A stretch of DNA of 64,000 nt from Salinisphaera japonica YTM-1 (GCF_003788585.1 NZ_AYKG01000009.1:1-64000); one strand, 5' to 3'. Shown: positions 17,578-26,339, counted from the stretch's first letter. Numbers and translations: made by a program. The notes: generated by a model not told the origin, from the letters alone.

Positions 17578-17692
17578 TCAGACGTCTCTCGGCAGCAAAA
17601 TTGCATACGCCGGGTACGACGTATAGGCGTGTTCGTGGCGGGGCCGCGCAGCGTACTATGACACTTTGCCGATTGCCGAGGCGCTTGTTGCG

Positions 17693-18703
17693 ATGACTCA
17701 CAGTAGCGTTCTGACGGCCGATGCGGTATCGGTCGATTATCCGATCACGCCGGACTGGCCGTGGCAGCGCGCCGGGCGCCTGCGGGCGGTGCATAAGGCC
17801 AGCCTGTCGTTGACGGCCGGCGAAACGCTGGGGCTGGTGGGCGAATCCGGCTGTGGCAAGTCATCGTTGGCGCGCGCGTTGACGGGCCTGGCGCCGGTGA
17901 CGGGCGGGCAGGTCCGTCTCGACGGGCAGACGATGCGCTTCGATCGTCGAGCCGCGACACGCGCGCTCCGGCGTGATGTGCAGATGATCTTTCAGGATCC
18001 GCTGGCCAGTCTCGACCCGCGGATGACGATCGCCCAGATTGTGGCCGAGCCGTTGGCCATATTGCGTGGCGATATCGACAAGGCCGAGCGTCGGCGCCGC
18101 GTCATCGCCATGCTGGAGCGGGTCGGGCTGACCCGGGCCCAGATGGGGCGTTATCCGCACGAGTTTTCGGGCGGGCAGTGTCAGCGTGTGGGCATCGCTC
18201 GGGCGCTTGTGGTCGAGCCGCGGGTATTGATCTGTGATGAGCCGGTTTCGGCGCTGGATGTCTCGATTCAGGCCCGGATTCTCGATTTGCTGGCCGAGCT
18301 GCAGCGCGAGATGGATATCGCGATCCTGTTCATTGCCCATGATCTGGCCGTGGTGCGCCAGATCAGCGATCGCGTGCGGGTGATGTATCTGGGCGCGCCG
18401 ATGGAAGAGGCGCCGGCGGCCGCCTTGTTTGATCAGCCCAAACACCCCTATACCAAGGCGCTGTTATCCGCCGTGCCGCGGCCGGATCTGGCGGCCGAGC
18501 GTGCGCGGCGACGGATACGCCTGCACGGCGAGCTGCCCTCGGCCGCGGACCCGCCGAGCGGCTGTGTGTTTCGTACCCGCTGCCCCTGGGCACAGGCCGA
18601 CTGCGGGGCGCGGGTGCCGGAATGGCGGGCGCTTGGGGGCTCGAGCGTTGCCTGTCACCACGCCGAAGCCATCGCGGCCGGCACGCTCGATCGGTCTGCC
18701 TGA
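17693..18703 (+). CDS. oppF: Oligopeptide ABC transporter ATPase OppF
   Basis: This protein of about 336 residues has Walker A GESGCGKSSL, Q-loop IFQDPLASLDP, signature FSGGQCQRV and Walker B VLICDEPVSALD. A C-terminal oligopeptide domain with conserved cysteines is present (GCVFRTRCPWAQADC). This is the domain OppD lacks. ATG 17693 (MTHSSVL) is preferred; an in-frame TTG at 17666 would add nine residues. It is separated from oppABCD by four unrelated genes and one toxin-antitoxin pair, so the locus looks as if it was split by insertions or rearrangement. Confidence 0.92.
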   Translation: MTHSSVLTADAVSVDYPITPDWPWQRAGRLRAVHKASLSLTAGETLGLVGESGCGKSSLARALTGLAPVTGGQVRLDGQTMRFDRRAATRALRRDVQMIFQDPLASLDPRMTIAQIVAEPLAILRGDIDKAERRRRVIAMLERVGLTRAQMGRYPHEFSGGQCQRVGIARALVVEPRVLICDEPVSALDVSIQARILDLLAELQREMDIAILFIAHDLAVVRQISDRVRVMYLGAPMEEAPAAALFDQPKHPYTKALLSAVPRPDLAAERARRRIRLHGELPSAADPPSGCVFRTRCPWAQADCGARVPEWRALGGSSVACHHAEAIAAGTLDRSA

Positions 18704-18706
18704 GGC

Positions 18707-19936
18707 ATGGCCGGTGGCCGGCGCCTGAGACGTCTTGTATTGGCAAGCGGGCTGGCGGCGGTGCTTGTGCTGGCCATGCTGTGTATCGGCGACCGGCTGA
18801 TCGAGCGTTATGCCGTGGCGGCCACGCTGGCCCCCGAGGATGCGACCTGGGTGCGCGCGCCGGCCGCCCGGCAGATGATCGCCGCGGCGTTTGCCGATCT
18901 GGACGAGGCGTCGGTCGTCGATCACGACGTGGCGTTGATCTCTGTTGGCGGGCAACTGCCGCGCGCACCGGCCAACAACAGCCGGCGGCTGGCCCCGACC
19001 GGGCCACTGGCACGCCTGGATCGCGCGCTCGTGGACCGCGCCGCCCGTATCAGCGGCGCGCCGGATAAGGCAGGCGCGCTGGAGGCGCGCTATGTGTCTT
19101 ATCTGCTGCGCCAGATCACGGCCATGCCGGGCGCTTATCGCGGCGTGATCGCCGGGCGTGACGCGGGCTATGACACCGCGGGCCATCGCCTGGCCAAGAC
19201 AAACGGCCAGATCATCGACAATGCTTATGTCGCCTGGCTGGCCGCACAACGCCCGCGTGCGCTGGCGGCCGCCGTGTCGATTCATCCCGGCGCGCCCCAG
19301 GCGCCGCAGCGGCTGGCGCGTTGGGCCGATGACGGTATCCGCCGTCTGGCCTGGTGGCCGGGGCCACAGCATATCGACCCCGCCGGCCCGGCCTTGCGTG
19401 CGATCACGCCTGTGCTGGCCGACACCGGCATGACCGTATCCTTGACCGTAGGCGCCGTTACCGACCGGCTGGGCAAACGAACCTGGATTGCCCCGGCCAG
19501 CGTGGCCGCGCTGCTGGATCACGATGTGCCCGTGGAGCTGCGCCTGGGCGAATCATTGGGTCCGGCCGGGCAGGTCTTGATGCCCGAACTGGTCGCCCTG
19601 CTGCGCCAGTACCGCGGGCGGGCCGATCTCACGATCAACCTGGGCGGGTTGATCGTGACCGACGACGGGCGAGATCTGCTCGTGGGCCTGCTACAACACC
19701 CACAGTTCTACGATCACCTGGTTTATGGCAGCGGCTACCCCGAATCGATCGTGGCCGAACGCGTGCGCCTGGACGGGTTGGTTGATCGTGGCCTGATCGA
19801 CAGCGCCGACCGGGCGCCGCTTGCCGATATCCGTGCCACCAACCCGTTATTGTTTGTCTATGTGCTGTATCGGCGGCTGCGGCTGCCGGATACCGATCTT
19901 CGCCTGCCCGCTTCGGTGTTCACGGCCGGGTCGTGA
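18707..19936 (+). CDS. Membrane-anchored, amidohydrolase-like TIM-barrel protein
   Basis: This 409-residue protein has an N-terminal membrane anchor (residues about 9-28). The remainder resembles the amidohydrolase-2 (PF04909) barrel: AAVSIHP, GIRRLAWWPGPQHIDP, MTVSLTVGA, LTINLGGL and a final HLVYGSGYPESI. In active members the N-terminus carries a HxH metal site and the last strand reads GSDxP. Here I see no HxH and the Asp is Gly, so catalysis of the usual kind is doubtful. It starts 3 bp after oppF and is probably cotranscribed. The family call is moderate; the function is unknown. Confidence 0.5.
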   Translation: MAGGRRLRRLVLASGLAAVLVLAMLCIGDRLIERYAVAATLAPEDATWVRAPAARQMIAAAFADLDEASVVDHDVALISVGGQLPRAPANNSRRLAPTGPLARLDRALVDRAARISGAPDKAGALEARYVSYLLRQITAMPGAYRGVIAGRDAGYDTAGHRLAKTNGQIIDNAYVAWLAAQRPRALAAAVSIHPGAPQAPQRLARWADDGIRRLAWWPGPQHIDPAGPALRAITPVLADTGMTVSLTVGAVTDRLGKRTWIAPASVAALLDHDVPVELRLGESLGPAGQVLMPELVALLRQYRGRADLTINLGGLIVTDDGRDLLVGLLQHPQFYDHLVYGSGYPESIVAERVRLDGLVDRGLIDSADRAPLADIRATNPLLFVYVLYRRLRLPDTDLRLPASVFTAGS

Positions 19937-19955
19937 GGCGCGTTCTGTTCATATC

Positions 19956-20192
19956 GTCCGCGGATGAACGCGAATGGCAGGACGACAATCCGCCGATGAA
20001 CGCCGATTGACGCAGATGAAAAGACAAGATGAAACGCCACTAAAATTCATCTTGCGGGCCTTCACGGGCCTGCGCGAGCGACGACGACGCGGTGGCGTGC
20101 ACGCCATAGAAGTCATCTGCGCTACATCGGCGTCCATCGGCGGATAAAAACCGCCTGTATTCTTTCGCGCTTATTGGCGTTTATTCGCGGAC
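19956..20192. repeat. Intergenic inverted-repeat element A (237 bp)
   Basis: Outer arms 19956-19975 and 20173-20192 start GTCCGCG and are reverse complements at 17 of 20 positions. Inner arms 19988-20019 and 20113-20145 (ATCCGCCGATG-ACGCCGAT) match almost perfectly, with one mismatch and a one-base indel. The core of about 90 bp between them contains no gene. The whole element fills the gap between two convergent genes. Related elements occur at 36517-36835, 45140-45376 and 59708-60083. No target-site duplication is evident. Confidence 0.8.
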
Positions 20193-20228
20193 CAAAAAAA
20201 CCGGCCACGAAAATAGGGCCGGCTTTTT
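20193..20228. terminator. Bidirectional intrinsic terminator
   Basis: The run of A, CCGGCC, a ten-base loop, GGCCGG and CTTTTT forms a stem flanked by A and T tracts. It can end transcription from both the amidohydrolase-like gene (plus) and the RRM gene (minus), which converge here. It abuts the end of inverted-repeat element A. Confidence 0.8.
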
Positions 20229-20263
20229 GGAAACGTCGGCCCGAGGGCCGCTATCGCGTGGTG

Positions 20264-20539
20264 TTAAAACCGACGCGGGCCGCGGGGGCGTTCTTCGCGC
20301 TCACGGGCTTCGTTCACGCGCAGGGAGCGGCCCTGCAGGTCTTTCTGGTTCATACCGTCGATCGCTTCACGCGCTTCGTTGTCGTTCGGCATTTCGACGA
20401 AGCCGAAACCGCGGGAGCGGCCGGTTTCGCGATCCATGATCACCTTGGCGGAGGTGACTTCGCCGAACGCCTCGAAGGCGCTGCGCAGGTCGTCGTCCGT
20501 GGAGCTCCACGACAGGTTGCCAACGTAAATATTCGTCAC
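20264..20539 (-). CDS. RRM-domain RNA-binding protein
   Basis: This 91-residue protein is made almost entirely of one RNA recognition motif. RNP2 is IYVGNL at residues 4-9, and RNP1 is RGFGFVEM near residues 44-51, with the aromatic residues that stack on RNA. A basic tail follows (REREERPRGPRRF). Proteins of this size are typically abundant, cold-induced single-RRM proteins that bind RNA in the cytoplasm; targets are unknown. It starts with GTG at 20539 and has a credible sigma-70 promoter upstream. Confidence 0.93.
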   Translation of the reverse strand: MTNIYVGNLSWSSTDDDLRSAFEAFGEVTSAKVIMDRETGRSRGFGFVEMPNDNEAREAIDGMNQKDLQGRSLRVNEAREREERPRGPRRF

Positions 20540-20568
20540 GACTGATCTCAGCTCATAAAAGACGTGTC

Positions 20569-20598
20569 ATTACTTGTAAAACCGTCCGGACCCGTCAA
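20569..20598 (-). promoter_or_regulatory. Predicted sigma-70 promoter of the RRM gene
   Basis: Read on the minus strand there is TTGACG (20598-20593), an 18-base spacer, then AGTAAT (20574-20569). This gives a leader of about 20 nt before the GTG start. The -35 box is strong and the -10 box is four of six. Confidence 0.45.
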
Positions 20599-20719
20599 TG
20601 ACACCAGAACTAAGACCAACGGAACACGGCTGAGGCCAGCCGCCCTACATTGAGTCTACCCGATTGGCAAGCCCCCGCAAGACGCCCGATAGGCGTATCG
20701 GACGAACGGTCATCAGCGC

Positions 20720-21523
20720 CTACGGATGCCGGCAGCTCGGCCGGTTCGAGGTCTGTTGATAGATCGCCAGCGCTTGATCCATATGCGATTGCAGCGCCTG
20801 GATACGGTGCTCGTTCGAGGGGTGGGTCGACATGAACTCGCTGGGTTTTTCCCCGTTGGAGGCCTGGCTCATGTTTTGCCACAGCTGGACCGCGGCCCGT
20901 GGGTCAAAGCCGGCCCGGGCCATCAACTCCAGGCCGATGGTATCGGCCTCGCTTTCCTGGGCGCGCGAGAACGGCAGCAGGATGCCGACCTGGGCACCCA
21001 CGCCCAGTGCGGACATGATGGCCTGGCTGCCGGCGCCGCCGCCACCGCCGCCCAGAAACGCCGACAGGGCGGTCAGCCCGCCCTGGGTGGCATATTGTTG
21101 CGACATGCGCTCGTTGGGATGATCGGCGATGACGTGGCCGACCTCGTGACCGATGACGGCGGCCAGCTGGTCGCCGTTCTCGGCCACGCCCAGCAGGCCG
21201 GTATAGACACCGATATGCCCGCCGGGCAGGGCAAAGGCGTTGACCTGCTCGGATTCGAAGACCACGACATCCCAGCGGCCGGTATCAGCGGCCTGGTCGA
21301 GGCCGGGCACGCTCGTGATGTTGTTGGCCACGCACTCGACAAAGCGGTTATCGGCGGCCGAAGCATCGGTCGGGGTCTCTTTCTTGATCTGGGCAAAGCT
21401 TTGTTCGCCCATGGCGGCCATGCGCTCGTTGCCGAAAAAAGCCAGTTGATTGCGACCTGTCGGCGAGGTGGCACAGCCGGCGAGCACGAGCGAGGCCATA
21501 CAAAGCAGGATGACGCGTTTCAT
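20720..21523 (-). CDS. M48 family zinc metalloprotease lipoprotein
   Basis: This 267-residue lipoprotein has lipobox LAGC and the conserved ATSPTGRNQ start of LoiP/YcaL/BepA-like M48 proteases. The zinc motif HEVGHV lies near residue 125, and the third ligand Glu is in QESEADTIGLELMARAGFDP. It has a Gly-rich stretch (GGGGGG) after the active site and no TPR domain, unlike BepA. It would act on the periplasmic side of a membrane in protein quality control of the outer membrane. It is divergently transcribed from uvrD. Confidence 0.92.
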   Translation of the reverse strand: MKRVILLCMASLVLAGCATSPTGRNQLAFFGNERMAAMGEQSFAQIKKETPTDASAADNRFVECVANNITSVPGLDQAADTGRWDVVVFESEQVNAFALPGGHIGVYTGLLGVAENGDQLAAVIGHEVGHVIADHPNERMSQQYATQGGLTALSAFLGGGGGGAGSQAIMSALGVGAQVGILLPFSRAQESEADTIGLELMARAGFDPRAAVQLWQNMSQASNGEKPSEFMSTHPSNEHRIQALQSHMDQALAIYQQTSNRPSCRHP

Positions 21524-21621
21524 CGTTATTGCCTACGAGACGTCGGGACGGATTTGATTGATGTATAGGCTAGCAGGCTGACCTGAACGGTTGGCAGCGT
21601 GCTTTGGGTACAATCACGGCC

Positions 21622-23781
21622 ATGGATGATGTCTCTGAAATTCTCGACGGTCTCAATGATGCCCAGCGCGAGGCGGTCGGCGCGCCGCCGACGCACATGC
21701 GCGTGCTGGCCGGGGCCGGCTCGGGCAAGACCCGCGTACTGATTCATCGCATCGCCTGGCTGATCGGCGTGGAGGGCGTCTCGCCCCAGTCGATTCTGGC
21801 GGTGACGTTCACCAACAAGGCCGCCGGCGAGATGCGGGGCCGGCTCGAGCCGATGCTGCGGATTCCGGCGCGCAGCCTGTGGGTGGGCACGTTCCACGGC
21901 ATCGCGCATCGCCTGTTGCGCATGCATTTCAAGGAGGCCGGGCTGCCCCAGGCGTTTCAGATCCTGGATTCGGACGATCAGCTGCGCCTGGTCAAGCGCG
22001 CCATGCGCGGCTTGGGCGTGGACGAGCAGCGCTGGCCGCCCAAGCAGATGGCCGGCTTCATCAACAGCTGCAAGGACGCCGCCGAGCGCCCCGGTAATCT
22101 GGCCGATAACGGCGACTATGCCCGTACTCAGATGATCGCCATCTACAAGGCTTATGAAACCGCGCGCGAGGCGGCCGGGCTGGTGGATTTCCCCGAGCTT
22201 TTGCTACGCGCCTATGAAATCTGTCGCGATGACGCCAGCCTCTTGGCGCATTATCGCAAGCGGTTCTCGCACCTCATGGTCGACGAGTTCCAAGACACCA
22301 ACGCGCTGCAATATGCCTGGGTACGCCTGCTGGCCGGAGATACCGGCAAGGTGTTCATCGTGGGTGACGATGACCAGTCGATCTATTCCTGGCGCGGCGC
22401 GCGGGTCGACAACATCCTGTCGTTCGAAAACGATTATCCCGACACGCACACCGTGCGCCTGGAACAGAACTATCGTTCGACCGGCACGATTCTGGGCGCG
22501 GCCAACGGGCTGATCGGGCACAACCTCACCCGGCTTGGCAAGGAGTTGTGGACCGCCGGGGTCGACGGCGAGCCGATCGATGTCTACGGCGCTTTCAACG
22601 AGTACGACGAGGCGCAGCACGTCATCACCCAGATCCAGAACTGGATCGCTGGTGGCGGCACGCGCTCGGATGCCGCGATCCTCTATCGCTCCAACGCCCA
22701 GTCGCGGGTGCTGGAAGAACGCTTGATCGCCGCCGAGATTCCGTATCGCATCTACGGCGGGCAGAAATTCTTCGAGCGCGCCGAGATCAAGGACGCGCTG
22801 GCCTATCTGCGCCTGACCCAGTCCCGATCCGACGACGCGGCCTTCGAGCGGATCGTCAACACGCCCACCCGCGGCATCGGTAACACCACGCTCGACAAGA
22901 TCCGCGCGCATGCCCGCGGCGAGATGATGAACCTCTGGCAGGCCGCGGCCGACCTGGCAGACGGCACGCTTTCCGGGCGTGCGGCCAAGGCTGTGAACAA
23001 CTTCATCCAGCTCATCGACGAGTTGGACAACACCCTCGAGGGCATGGCGCTGCACGAAGCCGCCGAGACCGTGATCCGGGCCACCGACCTGAAAACCCAC
23101 CACGGCAAGGGCGGCGACGAGAAAGCCGAATCCCGTAAGGACAACCTCGACGAACTGGTCTCGGCCGCCCGGGCCTATACGCCCGACGACGACGAAACCA
23201 TGGACGAGATCACCCAGTTTCTGGCCTATGCCTCGCTAGAAGCGGGCGAGAACCAGGCGGGCGAATGGGATGACTCGGTCCAGCTCATGACCCTGCACTC
23301 GGCCAAGGGCCTGGAGTTTCCGCTGGTTTTCATGGTGGGCATGGAGGAGGGGCTTTTCCCGCATCAGCGCAGTGCGGAGGACGAGAACGGGCTGGAAGAA
23401 GAACGCCGCCTGGCCTATGTCGGTATGACACGGGCCATGGAAAAACTCTATCTCTCGCACGCCGAAGTACGGCGTATCCACGGCAGCGAGAACCTGTGTG
23501 CGCCGTCGCGGTTCCTGCGCGAAGTACCGGCGGAATACCTGCGCGAGACCCGGCCCCAGGCCGGGATCAAGCAGCCGGTGTTCCGCCCCGGGCGTATCGG
23601 CCAGAACGAAACCCAGGCCGGGGGCCTGAAACTGGGCATGCGGGTCGCGCACAAGAAATTCGGCGAAGGCACGGTGCTGGCCTTCGAAGGCGACGGCGCC
23701 CGTGCCCGCATTCAGGTCAACTTCGACGCCGTGGGCGCCAAATGGTTGATCGCCGGCTATGCCAAGCTGGATCCGGTCTAA
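21622..23781 (+). CDS. uvrD: DNA helicase II UvrD
   Basis: This superfamily 1A helicase of about 719 residues has motif I AGAGSGKTRVL, Ia TFTNKAAGEM, II VDEFQDTN, III VGDDDQSIYSWRGA, IV LEQNYRST, V LMTLHSAKGLEFP and VI RRLAYVGMTRA. The C-terminal Tudor-like part GMRVAHKKFGEGTVL is typical of UvrD rather than Rep. It unwinds DNA 3'-5' in nucleotide-excision and mismatch repair. ATG 21622 is the natural start. A TACAAT box ends only 7 bp before it, so the message may be nearly leaderless. The IS481 element lies immediately after the TAA. Confidence 0.96.
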   Translation: MDDVSEILDGLNDAQREAVGAPPTHMRVLAGAGSGKTRVLIHRIAWLIGVEGVSPQSILAVTFTNKAAGEMRGRLEPMLRIPARSLWVGTFHGIAHRLLRMHFKEAGLPQAFQILDSDDQLRLVKRAMRGLGVDEQRWPPKQMAGFINSCKDAAERPGNLADNGDYARTQMIAIYKAYETAREAAGLVDFPELLLRAYEICRDDASLLAHYRKRFSHLMVDEFQDTNALQYAWVRLLAGDTGKVFIVGDDDQSIYSWRGARVDNILSFENDYPDTHTVRLEQNYRSTGTILGAANGLIGHNLTRLGKELWTAGVDGEPIDVYGAFNEYDEAQHVITQIQNWIAGGGTRSDAAILYRSNAQSRVLEERLIAAEIPYRIYGGQKFFERAEIKDALAYLRLTQSRSDDAAFERIVNTPTRGIGNTTLDKIRAHARGEMMNLWQAAADLADGTLSGRAAKAVNNFIQLIDELDNTLEGMALHEAAETVIRATDLKTHHGKGGDEKAESRKDNLDELVSAARAYTPDDDETMDEITQFLAYASLEAGENQAGEWDDSVQLMTLHSAKGLEFPLVFMVGMEEGLFPHQRSAEDENGLEEERRLAYVGMTRAMEKLYLSHAEVRRIHGSENLCAPSRFLREVPAEYLRETRPQAGIKQPVFRPGRIGQNETQAGGLKLGMRVAHKKFGEGTVLAFEGDGARARIQVNFDAVGAKWLIAGYAKLDPV

Positions 23782-23784
23782 CCC

Positions 23785-24738
23785 CTAAATGTGTAAACCC
23801 ACCAGGTTGTTCACGTCCAAGCCGAGCCGGCTGATTGGTGTGTTGTAGTCGAGGCTGGCATGCGGCCGGTGCCAATTATAGTGATGCACCCAGTGCGGCA
23901 GATGGGCGGCGCGCTGATCCGAATGCGCGTAGGATCGCGCATAAGCCCATTCGTGTAGTGCCGTCTGGATCAGGCGCTCGGCCTTGCCGTTGGTCCGGGG
24001 GCAATAGGCCTTCGTGCGGCGATGGCGGATGCCCAGTCGCCGGCAGGCCTTGGCGAAAACACGCGATTTGTAACAGGGCCCGTTGTCCGTGAGCACGCGC
24101 GTGATACGCACGCCCAGACGGGCGTAATAGCGCACAGCCGCGATTAGCGCGCGCCAGGCGCTGGCGCCCGTCTCATCGGGCTTGATGGTCGCCCAGCTGA
24201 TTCGGCTGTGATCGTCGATGGCGACATGCACGTACTCCCAGCCGGCCCCGCGAGACGCCCCGGCCTGGCGGCTGCCGGTCACCCGATGGCCCGGCCTGTC
24301 GAAGCGGCCGAGTTTCTTGATGTCCAAATGCAGCAAATCTCCGGGCGCGTCGTGTTCGTAACGCTGAATCGGCGGCGCTGGGTCGAGGGCGCTCAAGCGA
24401 TTCAGGCCAGCGCGTTGAAGCACATGAGCAACTGTCGCAACCGGGGTGCCTACGTCACGACTGATATCGCGATAGATACGACGTTCGCGCCGCAGCGCCG
24501 CGATCCTCTGTCGCTTGGCCTCGGGCAATCGATGCGGACAACGCTTGGGGCGCGAACTGCGCTCGGTCAACCCCTGATCGCCTTGATCCCGGTAGCGGCG
24601 TAGCCACTTGTAGGCGGTGCGTGCGCTCACACCCATTGCCTGAGCTGCCTCGATCGGACGCAGGCCATCTTCAACAATACGACGGACCAGCAAGGCTCGA
24701 CCATGAAAGGTCAAACGCGCATTCTTGTGTGTGTTCAT
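23785..24738 (-). CDS. IS481-family transposase
   Basis: This 317-residue protein has an N-terminal helix-turn-helix (RPIEAAQAMGVSARTAYKWL) and an rve-type DDE core: Asp in LLHLDIKKLGRF, Asp in VLTDNGPCYKS, and Glu in RTNGKAERLIQTALHEWAY. HYNWHRPHASLDYNTP closes the domain and is characteristic of IS481. The TAG stop is the outermost trinucleotide of the left terminal repeat. The gene appears intact. Confidence 0.94.
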   Translation of the reverse strand: MNTHKNARLTFHGRALLVRRIVEDGLRPIEAAQAMGVSARTAYKWLRRYRDQGDQGLTERSSRPKRCPHRLPEAKRQRIAALRRERRIYRDISRDVGTPVATVAHVLQRAGLNRLSALDPAPPIQRYEHDAPGDLLHLDIKKLGRFDRPGHRVTGSRQAGASRGAGWEYVHVAIDDHSRISWATIKPDETGASAWRALIAAVRYYARLGVRITRVLTDNGPCYKSRVFAKACRRLGIRHRRTKAYCPRTNGKAERLIQTALHEWAYARSYAHSDQRAAHLPHWVHHYNWHRPHASLDYNTPISRLGLDVNNLVGLHI

Positions 24739-24828
24739 CCGGGTTGCCCCTGTGGTTTAACGGATTCGATACCCATCAACCTCGGGCCCGTGGCCCGGAT
24801 GAACAACCTACTGATAGATCACACCTAG
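23785..24828 (-). mobile_element. IS481-family insertion sequence, 1044 bp
   Basis: Terminal inverted repeats are at 23785-23813 and 24800-24828. They share CTA, TGTG, CA and the ten-base AGGTTGTTCA, 19 of 29 positions in all. The sequence ACCC occurs directly outside each end (23781-23784 and 24829-24832), consistent with a 4-bp target duplication. One intact transposase is carried. The insertion lies at the last base of the uvrD stop codon and at the 3' end of the methyltransferase gene on the other side. Confidence 0.85.
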
Positions 24829-25472
24829 ACCCACATCAGCGCCAGAGCCAGGGTCACGGCCGCCGGCCAGACCCACTCGTGGTTGGCGCTCACGCAGCGC
24901 CAGCTGAAGCGTTGCGTATCGCCGCTATGCCACGGCATGAGCCGCGGCCAGAAATTTGGAACGTGGGCCGCGTGGCGGTCCAGCGCCGGGCCGAAAAACC
25001 GGCGTAACTGGCCGTATTCGCGGCGATACTTGCGCGGGAGGTAGCCGCCGAAAAAGATCAGAAGCCCCAAAGCGCCGGCGGCCCACAGGGCAATACCCGG
25101 CGTGTTATACGGGTTGCCTGCAGCCAGAAACAACCCCGTCATCACCAGCGCCGAGCCGAGATAGGCCGGATTGCGTGTGTGTGCATAGGGCCCGGTGGTC
25201 ACCAGGTGCTGGTTCTTGCGCAAGTGCCCGAAGCTCCAGATTCGAAGGCCCAGCCCGCTCGCGCAGAGTAGGGCACCGCCGCTGAACGCCGGCAGCCAAG
25301 GACATGCCAGCACCAACAGGGCCAGTGATGCGCTATAGACCAGAAAAAGCCGCGGCGTAAGCCGGCGCGCCTTCAAACGCGTAACAAGGCGTGCGTTCTG
25401 TATGGCCTGTTTATCTGGATAGATTGGCCTGCCAACCGCCTGTTTGTCGGGTGGGCCTGACGAAAAAGACAT
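24825..25472 (-). CDS. Isoprenylcysteine/phospholipid methyltransferase-like membrane protein, 3' end altered by IS481
   Basis: This protein of about 215 residues has four or more membrane segments and the ICMT/PEMT-type SAM motif GPYAHTRNPAYLGSAL (about residues 87-102), followed by LPRKYRREYG. The family methylates carboxyl or amino groups of lipidic substrates at the membrane; the substrate here is unknown. ATG 25472 is used. Its stop codon TAG (24825-24827) lies inside the right end of the IS481 element. Removing the element in silico makes the frame continue about 20 more codons into uvrD antisense, so the present C-terminus (LALALMWV) was probably created by the insertion. Confidence 0.78.
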   Translation of the reverse strand: MSFSSGPPDKQAVGRPIYPDKQAIQNARLVTRLKARRLTPRLFLVYSASLALLVLACPWLPAFSGGALLCASGLGLRIWSFGHLRKNQHLVTTGPYAHTRNPAYLGSALVMTGLFLAAGNPYNTPGIALWAAGALGLLIFFGGYLPRKYRREYGQLRRFFGPALDRHAAHVPNFWPRLMPWHSGDTQRFSWRCVSANHEWVWPAAVTLALALMWV

Positions 25473-25610
25473 GTGACGACCGGGCTGAAACCATACCGGC
25501 AAGCCTGTTCCAGGCCGTGTTCGATAGTTGTTCGCCGTGCTTACGAACGTGTAACGCGGGCCTGCTTACGCTTTGTCGGTCTGTTTCGACTCTCGATACC
25601 CGTACGCCAC

Positions 25611-26339
25611 GTGCTTTCTCGCCTCGGCCATCTGTTTTTTCGTACCCGCAACGGGTTGTTTCCGTTGTTGCTGGTTATCGTTTGTGGCGTGTTCTTGCCC
25701 GTGCCGCTGGACCGGGCGGGGGCGCCGTGGCTGATTGGCGGGTTGCTTGTCCTGTTGGCCGGCCAAGGGCTGCGGGTGGTGACGATCGGGCTGGACTACA
25801 TCCAGCGCGGCGGGCGTGACGGGCGTATCCATGCCGAGCGGTTGGTCACCGGCGGCGTCTTCGCGCTATGTCGCAACCCGATGTACACCGGCAACGTGCT
25901 CATGGTGCTGGGATTTTTCCTGCTGACCGGTAACCCGGCCGGCGTCGTCGTTGGCGCGCTGATGGGCGGGTTTGTCTATCGCGCCATCATCGCTGCCGAA
26001 GAGGGCTTTCTTATCCGGCAGTTTGGTGAGGCCTATCTTGATTACTGTCGCGACGTGCCGCGCTGGATTCCCGCGCCTGTGGCGTTGTTGCAGGTGGCCG
26101 GCGGGCATCGGTTTGACTGGGCAGCCGTGGTGCTACGCGAGTACGGCACGTTGTTCACCACGGTGTTGATCGCGGGCGCACTGGTCGCTGTTCGAGCACT
26201 CGAGGCCGACCGGCTGATGGCCATGGCCCCGGCGCTGGTCGCTGTGCTGTTACTGGCCGCGGCGGGCTGGGCCGTGGCGCGATTTCTCAAAAAAAGCCGA
26301 CGTCTCAAGCCGGGACGCAAACGCGTGAGTCGTGCATGA
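25611..26339 (+). CDS. Second isoprenylcysteine methyltransferase-like membrane protein
   Basis: This protein of about 242 residues from GTG 25611 has several membrane helices, the SAM-binding signature GGVFALCRNPMYTGNVLMVLG, and FLIRQFGEAYLDYCRDVPRWIP, typical of the ICMT/methyltransferase family (PF04191/PF04140). A longer frame from GTG 25473 exists but its extra residues look non-coding (Arg/Cys-rich, no pattern). It is divergent from the other ICMT-like gene and overlaps cmoA by four bases (ATGA). Substrate unknown. Confidence 0.8.
   Translation: MLSRLGHLFFRTRNGLFPLLLVIVCGVFLPVPLDRAGAPWLIGGLLVLLAGQGLRVVTIGLDYIQRGGRDGRIHAERLVTGGVFALCRNPMYTGNVLMVLGFFLLTGNPAGVVVGALMGGFVYRAIIAAEEGFLIRQFGEAYLDYCRDVPRWIPAPVALLQVAGGHRFDWAAVVLREYGTLFTTVLIAGALVAVRALEADRLMAMAPALVAVLLLAAAGWAVARFLKKSRRLKPGRKRVSRA

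Noticed and set aside
19956-20192. Repeat element A as a CRISPR array
   Set aside because: Repeats are inverted and only two of each module occur. There is no regular direct repeat-spacer spacing and there are no cas genes.
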